Notes under the pieces: model-generated
What the model was told of the DNA's origin: nothing
What the model saw: only the letters and a program-made list of their open reading frames with translations
The model's database searches: none
Program-made: the position numbers and the translations under genes
Origin: an uncultured Oscillospiraceae bacterium
GTDB lineage: Bacteria; Bacillota; Clostridia; Oscillospirales; Oscillospiraceae
Direction of reading: 5' to 3'
Length of the DNA: 19,852 bases
Assembly (NCBI GenBank): GCA_934661735.1
Contig: CAKUJN010000038.1
Location: 1 to 19,852 of the forward strand
Part shown: positions 1 to 6,151 of the stretch, one piece after another
Layout: the number at the start of each line of letters is the position of its first letter
Numbering within the stretch: position 1 is the stretch's first letter

Positions 1-35
1 GACCGCCGTCCCCTTTTGGTCGCTTTCAGGGGGTG

Positions 36-65
36 GCACAGGGGGAAATCGAAATCCCCCTGTGC
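36..65. repeat. Perfect inverted repeat next to hairpin unit 1
   Basis: Arms GCACAGGGGGA (36-46) and TCCCCCTGTGC (55-65) pair perfectly over 11 bases around an 8-base loop. It lies directly before repeat unit 1. A different GC-rich hairpin (GCGCGC-gtga-GCGCGC) holds a similar place shortly upstream of unit 3. No T-run follows, so it is not an ordinary terminator. Positions 1-35 show nothing I can identify. Confidence 0.6.
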
Positions 66-199
66 GCGCCTCTTTTTGCCCACTTTTTCTGGCAAGACAG
101 AAAAAGTGGGTCGCCGAAGGCACGGTTACAGCGTCGCTGTTAAAAATGGAACCTCCGGTGAAACCGGACAAAAGGGCCGACAGGGTCGTCGTCCCTACA
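66..199 (+). repeat. Composite hairpin repeat, unit 1
   Basis: This is a non-coding unit of four successive hairpins. H1 is CCCACTTTTTCTG (79-91) with its complement at 98-110. H2 is ACAGC-gtc-GCTGT (128-140). H3 is TCCGGT-gaa-ACCGGA (154-168). H4 is a degenerate GGGCCGAC-type palindrome (174-195) ending in CTACA. The unit opens with GCGCCTCTTTTTG. The same order of hairpins occurs at 4979-5191 and, reversed, at 4315-4416 and 19204-19416. A small hairpin ATTTCCC-ttgca-GGGAAAT (199-217) links it to the terminator at 218. Short open frames across the unit are by-products of the palindromes. Its function is unknown; it is probably a REP- or MITE-like element. Confidence 0.75.
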
Positions 200-217
200 T
201 TTCCCTTGCAGGGAAAT

Positions 218-243
218 AAAAAGGAGCCTTCCGGCTCCTTTTT
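218..243. terminator. Bidirectional terminator after the DUF4349 gene
   Basis: GGAGCC (223-228) and GGCTCC (233-238) form a stem with a TTCC loop. It is flanked by five A on the left and five T on the right, so it can work in both directions. It lies 9 bases beyond the stop of the minus-strand DUF4349 gene and most likely ends that transcript. Confidence 0.9.
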
Positions 244-252
244 ATCATCCCC

Positions 253-1335
253 TTATTTCTTTGCTTCATCCTCCGCGGGCGGCGTCTGCGGAGGCGTCTG
301 CGCCGCCTGCTTTGCGGCCTTCCGTGCTCTGCGCCTGCGGTTCAGCTTCACAATCACAACCACAACCGCCGCGGCAATCAGCAGGAACAGAATCAGCCCC
401 GGCAGCGCGTAGACCAGATCGATCAGGAAGTACTGCAATCCGCTTGTAAAGCTGTCCCATCCGTTTTTCAGCGCGTCGGACAGCTTTTCGCCGAACGTGC
501 GCTTCACCGGCGCGGTCGGCGTGTACTTTTCGACCTCCCACATCATGATATCCACGGTGGAATAGCCGATCTGCATGTCCAGATTCCGCAGATTGCGCTC
601 GATGGACTCCAGCTCATACCGCACGTCGGCCAGCCGCTGCTCCAGCGCAATCAGACTCTCCACATCCTCGGATTTTTCCAGCATGCTCAGCAGCCGCTCC
701 TCCTGCGTCCGCAGCGACGACAGCCGCGCCTCATAGTCCGTATACTGCGAGGTCACGTTTTCGGCGTAGCGGCCGGAATCGGTCACGCTGCCCAGTCCGT
801 TGCTCAGCCGCAGAAATTCCTCAAACCGCTTTGCCGGAATGCGCACAGTATAGCTGGCATAGCGGTCGACGATATGCGTCGTGCCGTCGGAATTATACGT
901 CACATTGCCCGAAACGTTGGAATTTTCGACAAAGCCGCCGAATTCCTTTACGCTCTTTTCCAGCGCCGCAATCGAATCGTCAAACTCGGTGGTCTGAATG
1001 CTGAGGCTTGCGGAGTAGATGATCTTGTCGGAAAGGCTCTGCGCGCCGTCGGACACGCTGTCCGCCGCGTCGTCCTGCCCCTCGACGTCATACGACTTCG
1101 TGTTGACGAACTCGCCCGATTCCTCGGCCGCGATTTCGCTTTCCACCGGCGCTTCCGCAGGCGTTTCGGCAGCCTGATTCGCCCCGATCTCCGATTTGTA
1201 GTTGCCGCCTGCGGCGGTGTCATACGACGCCATCGGCGCGCTCGCCGCGCTCTTGGTGCTTGCCGCGCACCCGCCCAGCGCGCCCGCCAGCAGCAGTACG
1301 GCCAGCACAATTGCAAGAAGTCTGTTCTTTTTCAT
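253..1335 (-). CDS. DUF4349 domain lipoprotein
   Basis: A 360-residue cell-surface protein of the DUF4349 family, whose molecular role is unknown. The N-terminus is a lipoprotein signal peptide: MKKNR, a hydrophobic stretch, and a lipobox ending in Cys23 (ALGGC). A low-complexity Ala/Glu/Ser linker follows (about 24-95). The DUF4349 body covers about 105-300 and includes a heptad-rich, probably coiled-coil part near 195-255. One transmembrane helix (about 305-330) then precedes a basic, Pro/Ala-rich cytoplasmic tail. Lipid anchor plus C-terminal helix would leave the body outside the membrane, tethered at both ends. AGGGG lies about 9 bases before the ATG. It is the last of three minus-strand genes, 140 bases after the SSB-like gene, with a strong terminator behind it. 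The family call is firm; the function is unknown. Confidence 0.85.
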   Translation of the reverse strand: MKKNRLLAIVLAVLLLAGALGGCAASTKSAASAPMASYDTAAGGNYKSEIGANQAAETPAEAPVESEIAAEESGEFVNTKSYDVEGQDDAADSVSDGAQSLSDKIIYSASLSIQTTEFDDSIAALEKSVKEFGGFVENSNVSGNVTYNSDGTTHIVDRYASYTVRIPAKRFEEFLRLSNGLGSVTDSGRYAENVTSQYTDYEARLSSLRTQEERLLSMLEKSEDVESLIALEQRLADVRYELESIERNLRNLDMQIGYSTVDIMMWEVEKYTPTAPVKRTFGEKLSDALKNGWDSFTSGLQYFLIDLVYALPGLILFLLIAAAVVVVIVKLNRRRRARKAAKQAAQTPPQTPPAEDEAKK

Positions 1336-1475
1336 CCTTGGTATCCCCTTTCATTTGTTCCGGCGGCGCATTGCGGCCGCAGTGCTCCGCGGCGCCTCCG
1401 TTTTTTCCGGTCATCCTTAATGACGACTTTTTTCCGCGCGGGTTTCACGGTATACAGAAAATTTCGGAAATTTTT

Positions 1476-2096
1476 TCAGAAGCGGCCCGTTTCCTCATCT
1501 GCCGGCTCCGCCGTTGTGACGGAAACCTCATAGGCGGTCCGCTTCTCGCTTCCGTCCGGCAGGACCTTGACATATTCGCGGCTTTGCAGCCGCCCCGTCA
1601 GCTGAATCCGCGCGCCCACCGGCAGATCGGCGGCCTCCTGCGCCGTCCGTCCCCACAGGATGCACGGAATATAGTCCGTCCGGTGATACGGCCGGTTGAC
1701 GGCCAGCATGATATCGCAGATTTCGCGGCCCAGCGGCGTGCGCCGGTAGACCGGCTCCTTGCAGATCGCGCCCGTCAGCGCAACCTCGTTTTCCGGCTCC
1801 GCGTCCGAGGTCGTCATCGACGCCGCGTAGACCGAGATGATCAGCCGCCGCCCCGTGGCGGCCTTGCTGTTGAACGAGCGGATCTGTCCCGTCACCTCCA
1901 CGCGGCACCCGCGGAACAGGTCCATCGCGTACAGAACGTCCTCCGCCGCCATGACCGGCAGAATATCCGACGTGCCGGACAGGCGCTCCACCTCCAGCTG
2001 GAAGCGGTAAAATCTCCGCTCATGATTTTCGTGTGAGAATTCCGGCAGCCCCATCAGGGTGCCGCGCAGGGTGATGCTGTTGGCCGTATGTTCCAT
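1476..2096 (-). CDS. Tandem-OB single-stranded DNA-binding protein
   Basis: A 206-residue protein of the SSB family, expected to bind single-stranded DNA. It has two OB folds rather than one: about residues 7-94, and about 103-193. The second holds the recognisable SSB stretch KEPVYRRTPLGRE followed by LAVNRPY and a WGR motif. The first is more divergent and begins with the strand ITLRGTL. I recall similar two-OB proteins in many Clostridia, usually separate from the replicative Ssb. The C-terminus (ADEETGRF) is acidic and ends in Phe, but lacks the usual DDIPF tip that recruits partner proteins. The ribosome site GAGGTGGAG sits just before the ATG. It lies 103 bases after ygiQ, so it may be co-transcribed. 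It is probably an accessory SSB in repair or uptake rather than the main one. Confidence 0.82.
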   Translation of the reverse strand: MEHTANSITLRGTLMGLPEFSHENHERRFYRFQLEVERLSGTSDILPVMAAEDVLYAMDLFRGCRVEVTGQIRSFNSKAATGRRLIISVYAASMTTSDAEPENEVALTGAICKEPVYRRTPLGREICDIMLAVNRPYHRTDYIPCILWGRTAQEAADLPVGARIQLTGRLQSREYVKVLPDGSEKRTAYEVSVTTAEPADEETGRF

Positions 2097-2199
2097 GTCT
2101 CCACCTCATTTAGTTCGTATGGCAAACTATATGAGGCGGCGCAGGAGAATAGTACAGGCTCCGCGCCCGCTTCGCCGCCGGAGCGCCGCACAGCCTGCG

Positions 2200-4218
2200 T
2201 CAATCCGCGCGTCCGCGCCGCAAATGGCCTTTCGATGTGCTCTGTGCGCGCTTCGGCGCGCTTTTTTTGCTGTCCGGCGCAAAATTTTTGCTGTTTTTTG
2301 CGGGATTTTTCGCATTTTTTTCAGTTTTTTTCGTGTTTTGCGCGGCTTTTTTCGCGTTTTGAAGGGGCTTTTTCGCGCCCTCCGCGGTCCCTGCGCGTCT
2401 CTGCTCCGGCTTTTCGCCCTTCGGCGGATAGGGCCGGATGAGGCACTTCGGCGTAAAACCGATCAGGTCGGTGCGTCCGGCTTTGACCAGCGCCTCCTTC
2501 ACCAGCACGTAATTTTTCGGGTCGCGGTACTGCATCAGTGCGCGCTGCATTGCCTTTTCGTGCGGATTTTTCGGAACATAGACTGGCTCCATCGTCCGCG
2601 GATCAAGACCGGTATAGTACATGACGGTCGAAAGCGTCGACGGCGTGGGATAAAAATCCTGCACCTGCTCGGGATTGTGGCCGGTATCGCGCAGATATTC
2701 GGCCAGCTCCACCGCATCGCGCAGCGTACAGCCGGGGTGCGACGACATGAGATACGGCACAACATACTGCTTCATGTGCTCTGCTTCATTGATTTTTCTG
2801 TATTTTTCAAGGAATTGCAGATAAACCGCGTGCCGCGGCTTGCCCATTTTCTCCAGAACATGGTCGGAAACGTGCTCCGGCGCAACCTTGAGCTGTCCGG
2901 AGATATGATACCGCACCAGCTCATGGAAAAACGTGTCGGATTTGTCGGCCAGCAGATAGTCAAAGCGGATGCCGCTCCGGATAAAGACCTTTTTCACATC
3001 CGGCAGCTTCCGGAGTTTGCGCAGGAGCGAGACATAGTCGCTGTGGTCGGCGATCATATTTTTGCATGGCGAGGGGAACAGGCACTGCCGGTTCTGGCAT
3101 GCACCCTTTGTCAGCTGTTTTTTGCACGCCGGCTGGCGGAAATTGGCCGTGGGGCCGCCCACATCATGGATATAGCCCTTGAAATCCGGCTCGTGCGTCA
3201 TTCGCTCGGCCTCGGCCAGAATGGATTCGTGGCTTCGCGTCTGGATGATGCGCCCCTGATGGAACGTCAGCGCGCAGAAGCTGCAAGCGCCGAAGCAGCC
3301 GCGGTTGGACGCGAGGCTGAAGCGCACCTCGGAAATGGCGGGCACGCCGCCCAGCCTTTCATACGACGGATGGTACGTCCGGCAGTAGTCAAGACCGTAG
3401 ACGCGGTCCATTTCCGCCTGCAAAAGCGGCTTTTGCGGCGGATTCTGGACGATAAACTCATTTTCGCCATACGGCTCAAGCAGGCGCTTTGCCGAAAACG
3501 GATCGGTATTGCGGTATTGCAGATAAAAGCTTTCGGCGTATTTTTTCGGGTCTGCCAGCAGGCTCGGATAGTCCGGCAGGCGCAGATAGTCCAGATTGTC
3601 ATCCGGCCTTTTCACGCGGAAAACCGTACCGTCGATGTAGGTGATGTCATGCACGTCCATCCCGTCGTTCAGCGCGTCGGCAACCTCGACGATACTCCGC
3701 TCGCCCATGCCGTACAGCAGCAGATCCGCCTGCGAATCCAGCAGAATCGAGCGCTTGAGCCTGTCCGACCAGTAGTCATAGTGCGCAAGGCGGCGAAGGC
3801 TTGCCTCAATGCCGCCGATGATCACGGGCACATCGCGGTAGCTGCGCCGGATGAGATTGCAGTACACCGTCACAGCGTAATCCGGCCGCTTTCCCATCAC
3901 GCCGCCTGGGGTAAAGGCGTCGGTCTGGCGGTGCTTTTTGGACACGGCGTAGTGATTGACCATCGAGTCCATATTGCCGCCCGAAACCAGAAAGCCCAGC
4001 CGCGGCCGCCCCAGCGCGCAGACCGACTCCGGCTGTTTCCAATCGGGCTGTGAGATGATGCCGATCTTATAGCCTGCGCTTTCCAGCACGCGCGAGATGA
4101 TCGCATGGCCGAACGAAGGATGATCGACGTATGCGTCGCCGATGATATAGACAAAGTCGCACTGCTCCCATCCGCGCGCCTGCATGTCCGCCCTGCTGAC
4201 GGGCAAAAACTGTGCCAT
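2200..4218 (-). CDS. ygiQ: YgiQ-family radical SAM protein
   Basis: A 672-residue radical SAM enzyme of the YgiQ family (UPF0313), whose substrate is not established. The Fe-S/SAM motif CFGACSFC is visible with Cys308, Cys312 and Cys315. The N-terminal part (residues 1-300) has the YgiQ hallmarks, such as GDAYVDHPSFGHA and the run VSGGNMDSMVNHY. The C-terminal DUF3362-type part runs to about 600. The last 73 residues form a Lys/Ala/Asn-rich, surely disordered tail (repeats of KN and KK). This tail is encoded by spaced A-runs on the coding strand and is probably lineage-specific. The start is supported by AAGAGGA about 7 bases upstream and a promoter at 4249-4257. It is the first of three minus-strand genes. 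Confidence 0.92.
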   Translation of the reverse strand: MAQFLPVSRADMQARGWEQCDFVYIIGDAYVDHPSFGHAIISRVLESAGYKIGIISQPDWKQPESVCALGRPRLGFLVSGGNMDSMVNHYAVSKKHRQTDAFTPGGVMGKRPDYAVTVYCNLIRRSYRDVPVIIGGIEASLRRLAHYDYWSDRLKRSILLDSQADLLLYGMGERSIVEVADALNDGMDVHDITYIDGTVFRVKRPDDNLDYLRLPDYPSLLADPKKYAESFYLQYRNTDPFSAKRLLEPYGENEFIVQNPPQKPLLQAEMDRVYGLDYCRTYHPSYERLGGVPAISEVRFSLASNRGCFGACSFCALTFHQGRIIQTRSHESILAEAERMTHEPDFKGYIHDVGGPTANFRQPACKKQLTKGACQNRQCLFPSPCKNMIADHSDYVSLLRKLRKLPDVKKVFIRSGIRFDYLLADKSDTFFHELVRYHISGQLKVAPEHVSDHVLEKMGKPRHAVYLQFLEKYRKINEAEHMKQYVVPYLMSSHPGCTLRDAVELAEYLRDTGHNPEQVQDFYPTPSTLSTVMYYTGLDPRTMEPVYVPKNPHEKAMQRALMQYRDPKNYVLVKEALVKAGRTDLIGFTPKCLIRPYPPKGEKPEQRRAGTAEGAKKPLQNAKKAAQNTKKTEKNAKNPAKNSKNFAPDSKKSAPKRAQSTSKGHLRRGRAD

Positions 4219-4248
4219 AATTTTTCCTCTTTTTTCTGAATTGTCTAC

Positions 4249-4257
4249 ATTATATCA
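4249..4257 (-). promoter_or_regulatory. Extended -10 promoter for ygiQ
   Basis: On the minus strand this reads TGATATAAT, a perfect -10 with the TGn extension, 31 bases before the ygiQ ATG. The -35 position (about 4272-4277) is poor and overlaps the terminator stem at 4273-4296, as is common for extended -10 promoters. Transcription would begin near 4242. Confidence 0.6.
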
Positions 4258-4267
4258 GACGCGGAGA

Positions 4268-4303
4268 GAAAAAGCCAGCGGCGGCTTGCGCTGGCTGCTT
4301 TTT
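4268..4303. terminator. Bidirectional terminator upstream of ygiQ
   Basis: AGCCAGCG (4273-4280) pairs with CGCTGGCT (4289-4296) around an 8-base loop. An A-run lies on the left (4269-4273) and a T-run on the right (4299-4303), so it can end transcripts on either strand. No gene feeds into it directly. It would stop minus-strand transcripts crossing the repeat region from entering ygiQ. Repeat unit 2 begins 12 bases to the right. Confidence 0.7.
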
Positions 4304-4314
4304 GAATATGCTCG

Positions 4315-4416
4315 TCCATTTTCACCGGAGCGCCGCTGAATGCGGTAAAACCGCAACTGTTGCTTCGCAGACCCACTTTTTCTGTTGCGCCAGAAAAAGT
4401 GGGCAAAAAGAGGCGC
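4315..4416 (-). repeat. Composite hairpin repeat, unit 2 (reverse)
   Basis: This is the same hairpin order as unit 1, read on the minus strand. From left to right are a degenerate H3 (4315-4329, right arm ACCGGA intact), H2 as TGCGGT-aaa-ACCGCA (4341-4355), and H1 as CCCACTTTTTCTG-ttgcgc-CAGAAAAAGTGGG (4372-4403). It closes with CAAAAAGAGGCGC, the complement of the unit's opening. It lacks H4. Its inner end passes without a break into the long module at 4417. Confidence 0.75.
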
Positions 4417-4922
4417 TGGATGCGGATCGGATTGTACCGCAGTGCCACAGAAGTACCCCGTAGAAGAACATTGCGGCCAGCACACGAGAATCTCTCTGCA
4501 AAACTGGACTACAGCGCCGCCTGCGTGGAGACAACGCTCCCATCGGAAACAGTTGCCGCGCAAGGGGATGGCAAAACACACTGCTGTGGAATGCAGAACG
4601 CATCTACGTGTTCGCCGGTGGTGCAGCATATTTGTAAGGGCGGACATGGTCGTCTGCTCTGTTTGTTTTTCATATACGTTTGTAGGGGCCGATGCCCACA
4701 TCGGCCCGTAGGGAACCATTGAATTCGCCGCAGATTTCCGTGAAAACGGTGTGCACTGCGCGGGCCGATGTGGGCATCGGCCCCTACAAGGTGCTATGCA
4801 GAATTGTAACAGGCCGAGTATTCCGGAAATGAGCAGAACCGAAATTATCGCAGTCTACTCGCAAATGCGTGTAGTACATTTGTCGGAACCGAAAGCCATC
4901 GGAACGGTCGCAATTCTGCGCC
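4417..4922 (+). repeat. Long non-coding repeat module, copy A
   Basis: This stretch recurs at 19417-19852. Two blocks align: 4417-4640 with 19417-19635, and 4784-4922 with 19715-19852. By eye I count about 26 differences in 205 aligned bases of the first block, about 87 % identity. The middle (4641-4783) differs between copies: here it has two opposed H4 palindromes, there one H4 with a long loop. Differences do not favour third codon positions in the longest shared frame, which argues against a protein. No transposase or RNA family is recognised. Positions 4923-4978 to its right hold a GC-rich hairpin (GCGCGC-gtga-GCGCGC). Confidence 0.7.
4681..4788. repeat. Exact 27-base inverted repeat of H4 palindromes
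   Basis: Positions 4681-4707 (beginning TGTAGGGGCCGATG) and 4762-4788 (ending CGGCCCCTACA) are exact reverse complements over 27 bases, enclosing 54 bases. Each arm is itself an H4 hairpin (GGGCCGATG-tggg-CATCGGCCC). The enclosed 54 bases have no counterpart in copy B, so this may be a small insertion or a duplicated H4. Confidence 0.8.
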
Positions 4923-4978
4923 CGAAGAGGGCGTAAATAAAAATCGCGCGCGTGAGCGCGCAATATAGCGCGTCCTCG

Positions 4979-5191
4979 GCGCCTCTTTTTGCCTACTTTT
5001 TCTGGCAAGACAGAAAAAGTGGGTCGCCGAAGGCACAGTTGCGGTCCCACCGCATTCAACGGCACTTCCGGTGAAACCGGACAAAAGAGCCGATGTGGGC
5101 ATCGGCCCCTACAGGGTGCGGAGCAGAATCGCCGCCGGAGGCACGGTTGCAGTGTTACTGCATTTGAGAGCAGTTCCGGTGAATACCGGAA
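4979..5191 (+). repeat. Composite hairpin repeat, unit 3 (full length)
   Basis: This is the fullest forward copy. H1 is CCTACTTTTTCTG with its complement (4992-5023, one G.U pair). H2 is GCGGT-ccc-ACCGC (5041-5053). H3 is TCCGGT-gaa-ACCGGA (5067-5081). H4 is GCCGATG-tggg-CATCGGC (5089-5106), followed by CCCTACA. A linker with GCAGAATCG (5123-5131) leads to a second H2 (TGCAGT-gtt-ACTGCA, 5148-5162) and a second H3 (TTCCGGT-gaat-ACCGGAA, 5174-5191). Unit 4 has the same seven parts in the same order, including the GCAGAATCG linker. The final H3 touches the sufB terminator. Confidence 0.8.
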
Positions 5192-5224
5192 AAACCAGCC
5201 TCCCGCGGGATGCGGGAGGCTGGT
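5190..5224 (-). terminator. Terminator of the sufC-sufB operon
   Basis: A 13-base perfect stem (arms 5194-5206 and 5212-5224, ACCAGCCTCCCGC with its complement) has a 5-base loop. On the minus strand it is followed by a run of T. It starts 4 bases beyond the sufB stop codon. Confidence 0.92.
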
Positions 5225-5227
5225 CGT

Positions 5228-6151
5228 TTATCGCAGGAATCCTTCAAGGATTTTCTCCTCCGCCTCTTCGGCGGTCAGGCCCAGCGTCTGAAGCTTCAGC
5301 AGCTGCTCGCCCGCGATGCGGCCGATGGCCGCCTCATGGATGAGGCTGGCGTCGACGTGGTTGCAGGAGATTTCCGGAATGGCGCGCACCTTTGCGTTTC
5401 CCATGATGATCGCGTCGCAGGAGACGTGGCCGAAGCACTTCGTGTTGCCCTGCACGCGCGGGTAGAACACCTGTGTGGAGTCCTCCTTTGCCACGCTGCG
5501 GGACACGACGCGCGTGCGGCTGCCCTCGCCGTCCAGAATGACGTCCATCTCGGACACGGCGTGCTGGTCGCCGTGCGTCAGGAGCTTCTCCGTGATGAGA
5601 ATTTCCGAGCCCGTGCCCTGCGCCACGCATTTTGTATAGCGCTTTGTGTCGTCCACGCCCGCAATCTGGCTGGTTTCCATCGTGATGCTTGCGCCCTCAT
5701 CCAGATAGACGACCGTCTGCGGATTGAGAATGCGCTTGCCGGTGCCCTCGCCCTCGGCATAGTGCTTTTCGATGTAGGTCACATGCGCATTTTTGCCGAC
5801 ATAGAAGGTGTGAATGCCGTCGTGCTCGGAATCGCAGTCGCCGCAGTTGTGAATGCCGCAGCCCGCGACGATGCGCACATCCGCGCCCTCGCCGACAAAA
5901 AAGTCGTTATAGACCATGTCGTGCCGTCCGCTTTCGGTCAGGACAACCGGAATGTGGACGTTTTCGTGCCTGGTAAACGGCGCGATGCGGATGTCGATGC
6001 CGTCCTTGTCCGTTTTGGAGGTGATTTCAATGTTCTTTGAGTTCTGACGGAAGGCCTTTTTGCCGTCGGAACGGATATTCACCGCGCCGTCGGGGATGCC
6101 CTTCATATCGGCGACGATCTCAAGAATGTGCTTTTGTACGTCGTTCAGCAT
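5228..6151 (-). CDS. sufB: SufB/SufD-family Fe-S scaffold protein (short form)
   Basis: A 307-residue Fe-S cluster scaffold of the SufB/SufD family, expected to form a complex with the adjacent SufC ATPase. It is much shorter than classical SufB (over 450 residues) and lacks the long N-terminal domain. It keeps the beta-helix core and the C-terminal helical part that contacts SufC. Candidate cluster residues are Cys245 (GHVSCDAI), Cys263 and the HEA motif at 272-274, where SufB has a conserved Glu. An extra cysteine cluster, Cys98-x4-Cys103-x2-Cys106, lies in the N-terminal third. The start is the ATG at 6151. It has a GGAGGTGA ribosome site and overlaps the sufC stop by 7 bases (ATGCTGA). 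The open frame extends further upstream, but only as an antisense-like extension inside sufC. Compact SufBC pairs without SufS, SufU or SufD fit the minimal SUF-like systems described in anaerobes. Confidence 0.88.
   Translation of the reverse strand: MLNDVQKHILEIVADMKGIPDGAVNIRSDGKKAFRQNSKNIEITSKTDKDGIDIRIAPFTRHENVHIPVVLTESGRHDMVYNDFFVGEGADVRIVAGCGIHNCGDCDSEHDGIHTFYVGKNAHVTYIEKHYAEGEGTGKRILNPQTVVYLDEGASITMETSQIAGVDDTKRYTKCVAQGTGSEILITEKLLTHGDQHAVSEMDVILDGEGSRTRVVSRSVAKEDSTQVFYPRVQGNTKCFGHVSCDAIIMGNAKVRAIPEISCNHVDASLIHEAAIGRIAGEQLLKLQTLGLTAEEAEEKILEGFLR

Noticed and set aside
16..412. Open frames 16-219 and 62-412 as small genes
   Set aside because: They run across hairpin unit 1; the same peptides (ASFCPLFLARQKKW, PTFSGKTEKVG) recur in every repeat unit on both strands, as expected from a palindrome. 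No ribosome site.
1405..1475. Hairpins between the SSB-like and DUF4349 genes as a terminator
   Set aside because: GTCAT-ccttа-type stem at about 1412-1426 has its T-run on the plus strand, where no gene reads in; the AAAATTT/AAATTTT stem at 1458-1474 is too weak to claim.
2059..4053. A 664-residue plus-strand frame opposite ygiQ
   Set aside because: Antisense shadow of ygiQ; no motif or ribosome site.
66..5191. CRISPR array
   Set aside because: Repeats are hairpins of different sequence in fixed order, not a short direct repeat with regular spacers, and no cas gene is present.
4245..5343. Several 60-150 residue frames in the gap before ygiQ and sufB
   Set aside because: All are translations of the repeat units or long module; the two module copies differ mostly by amino-acid-changing substitutions and indels.
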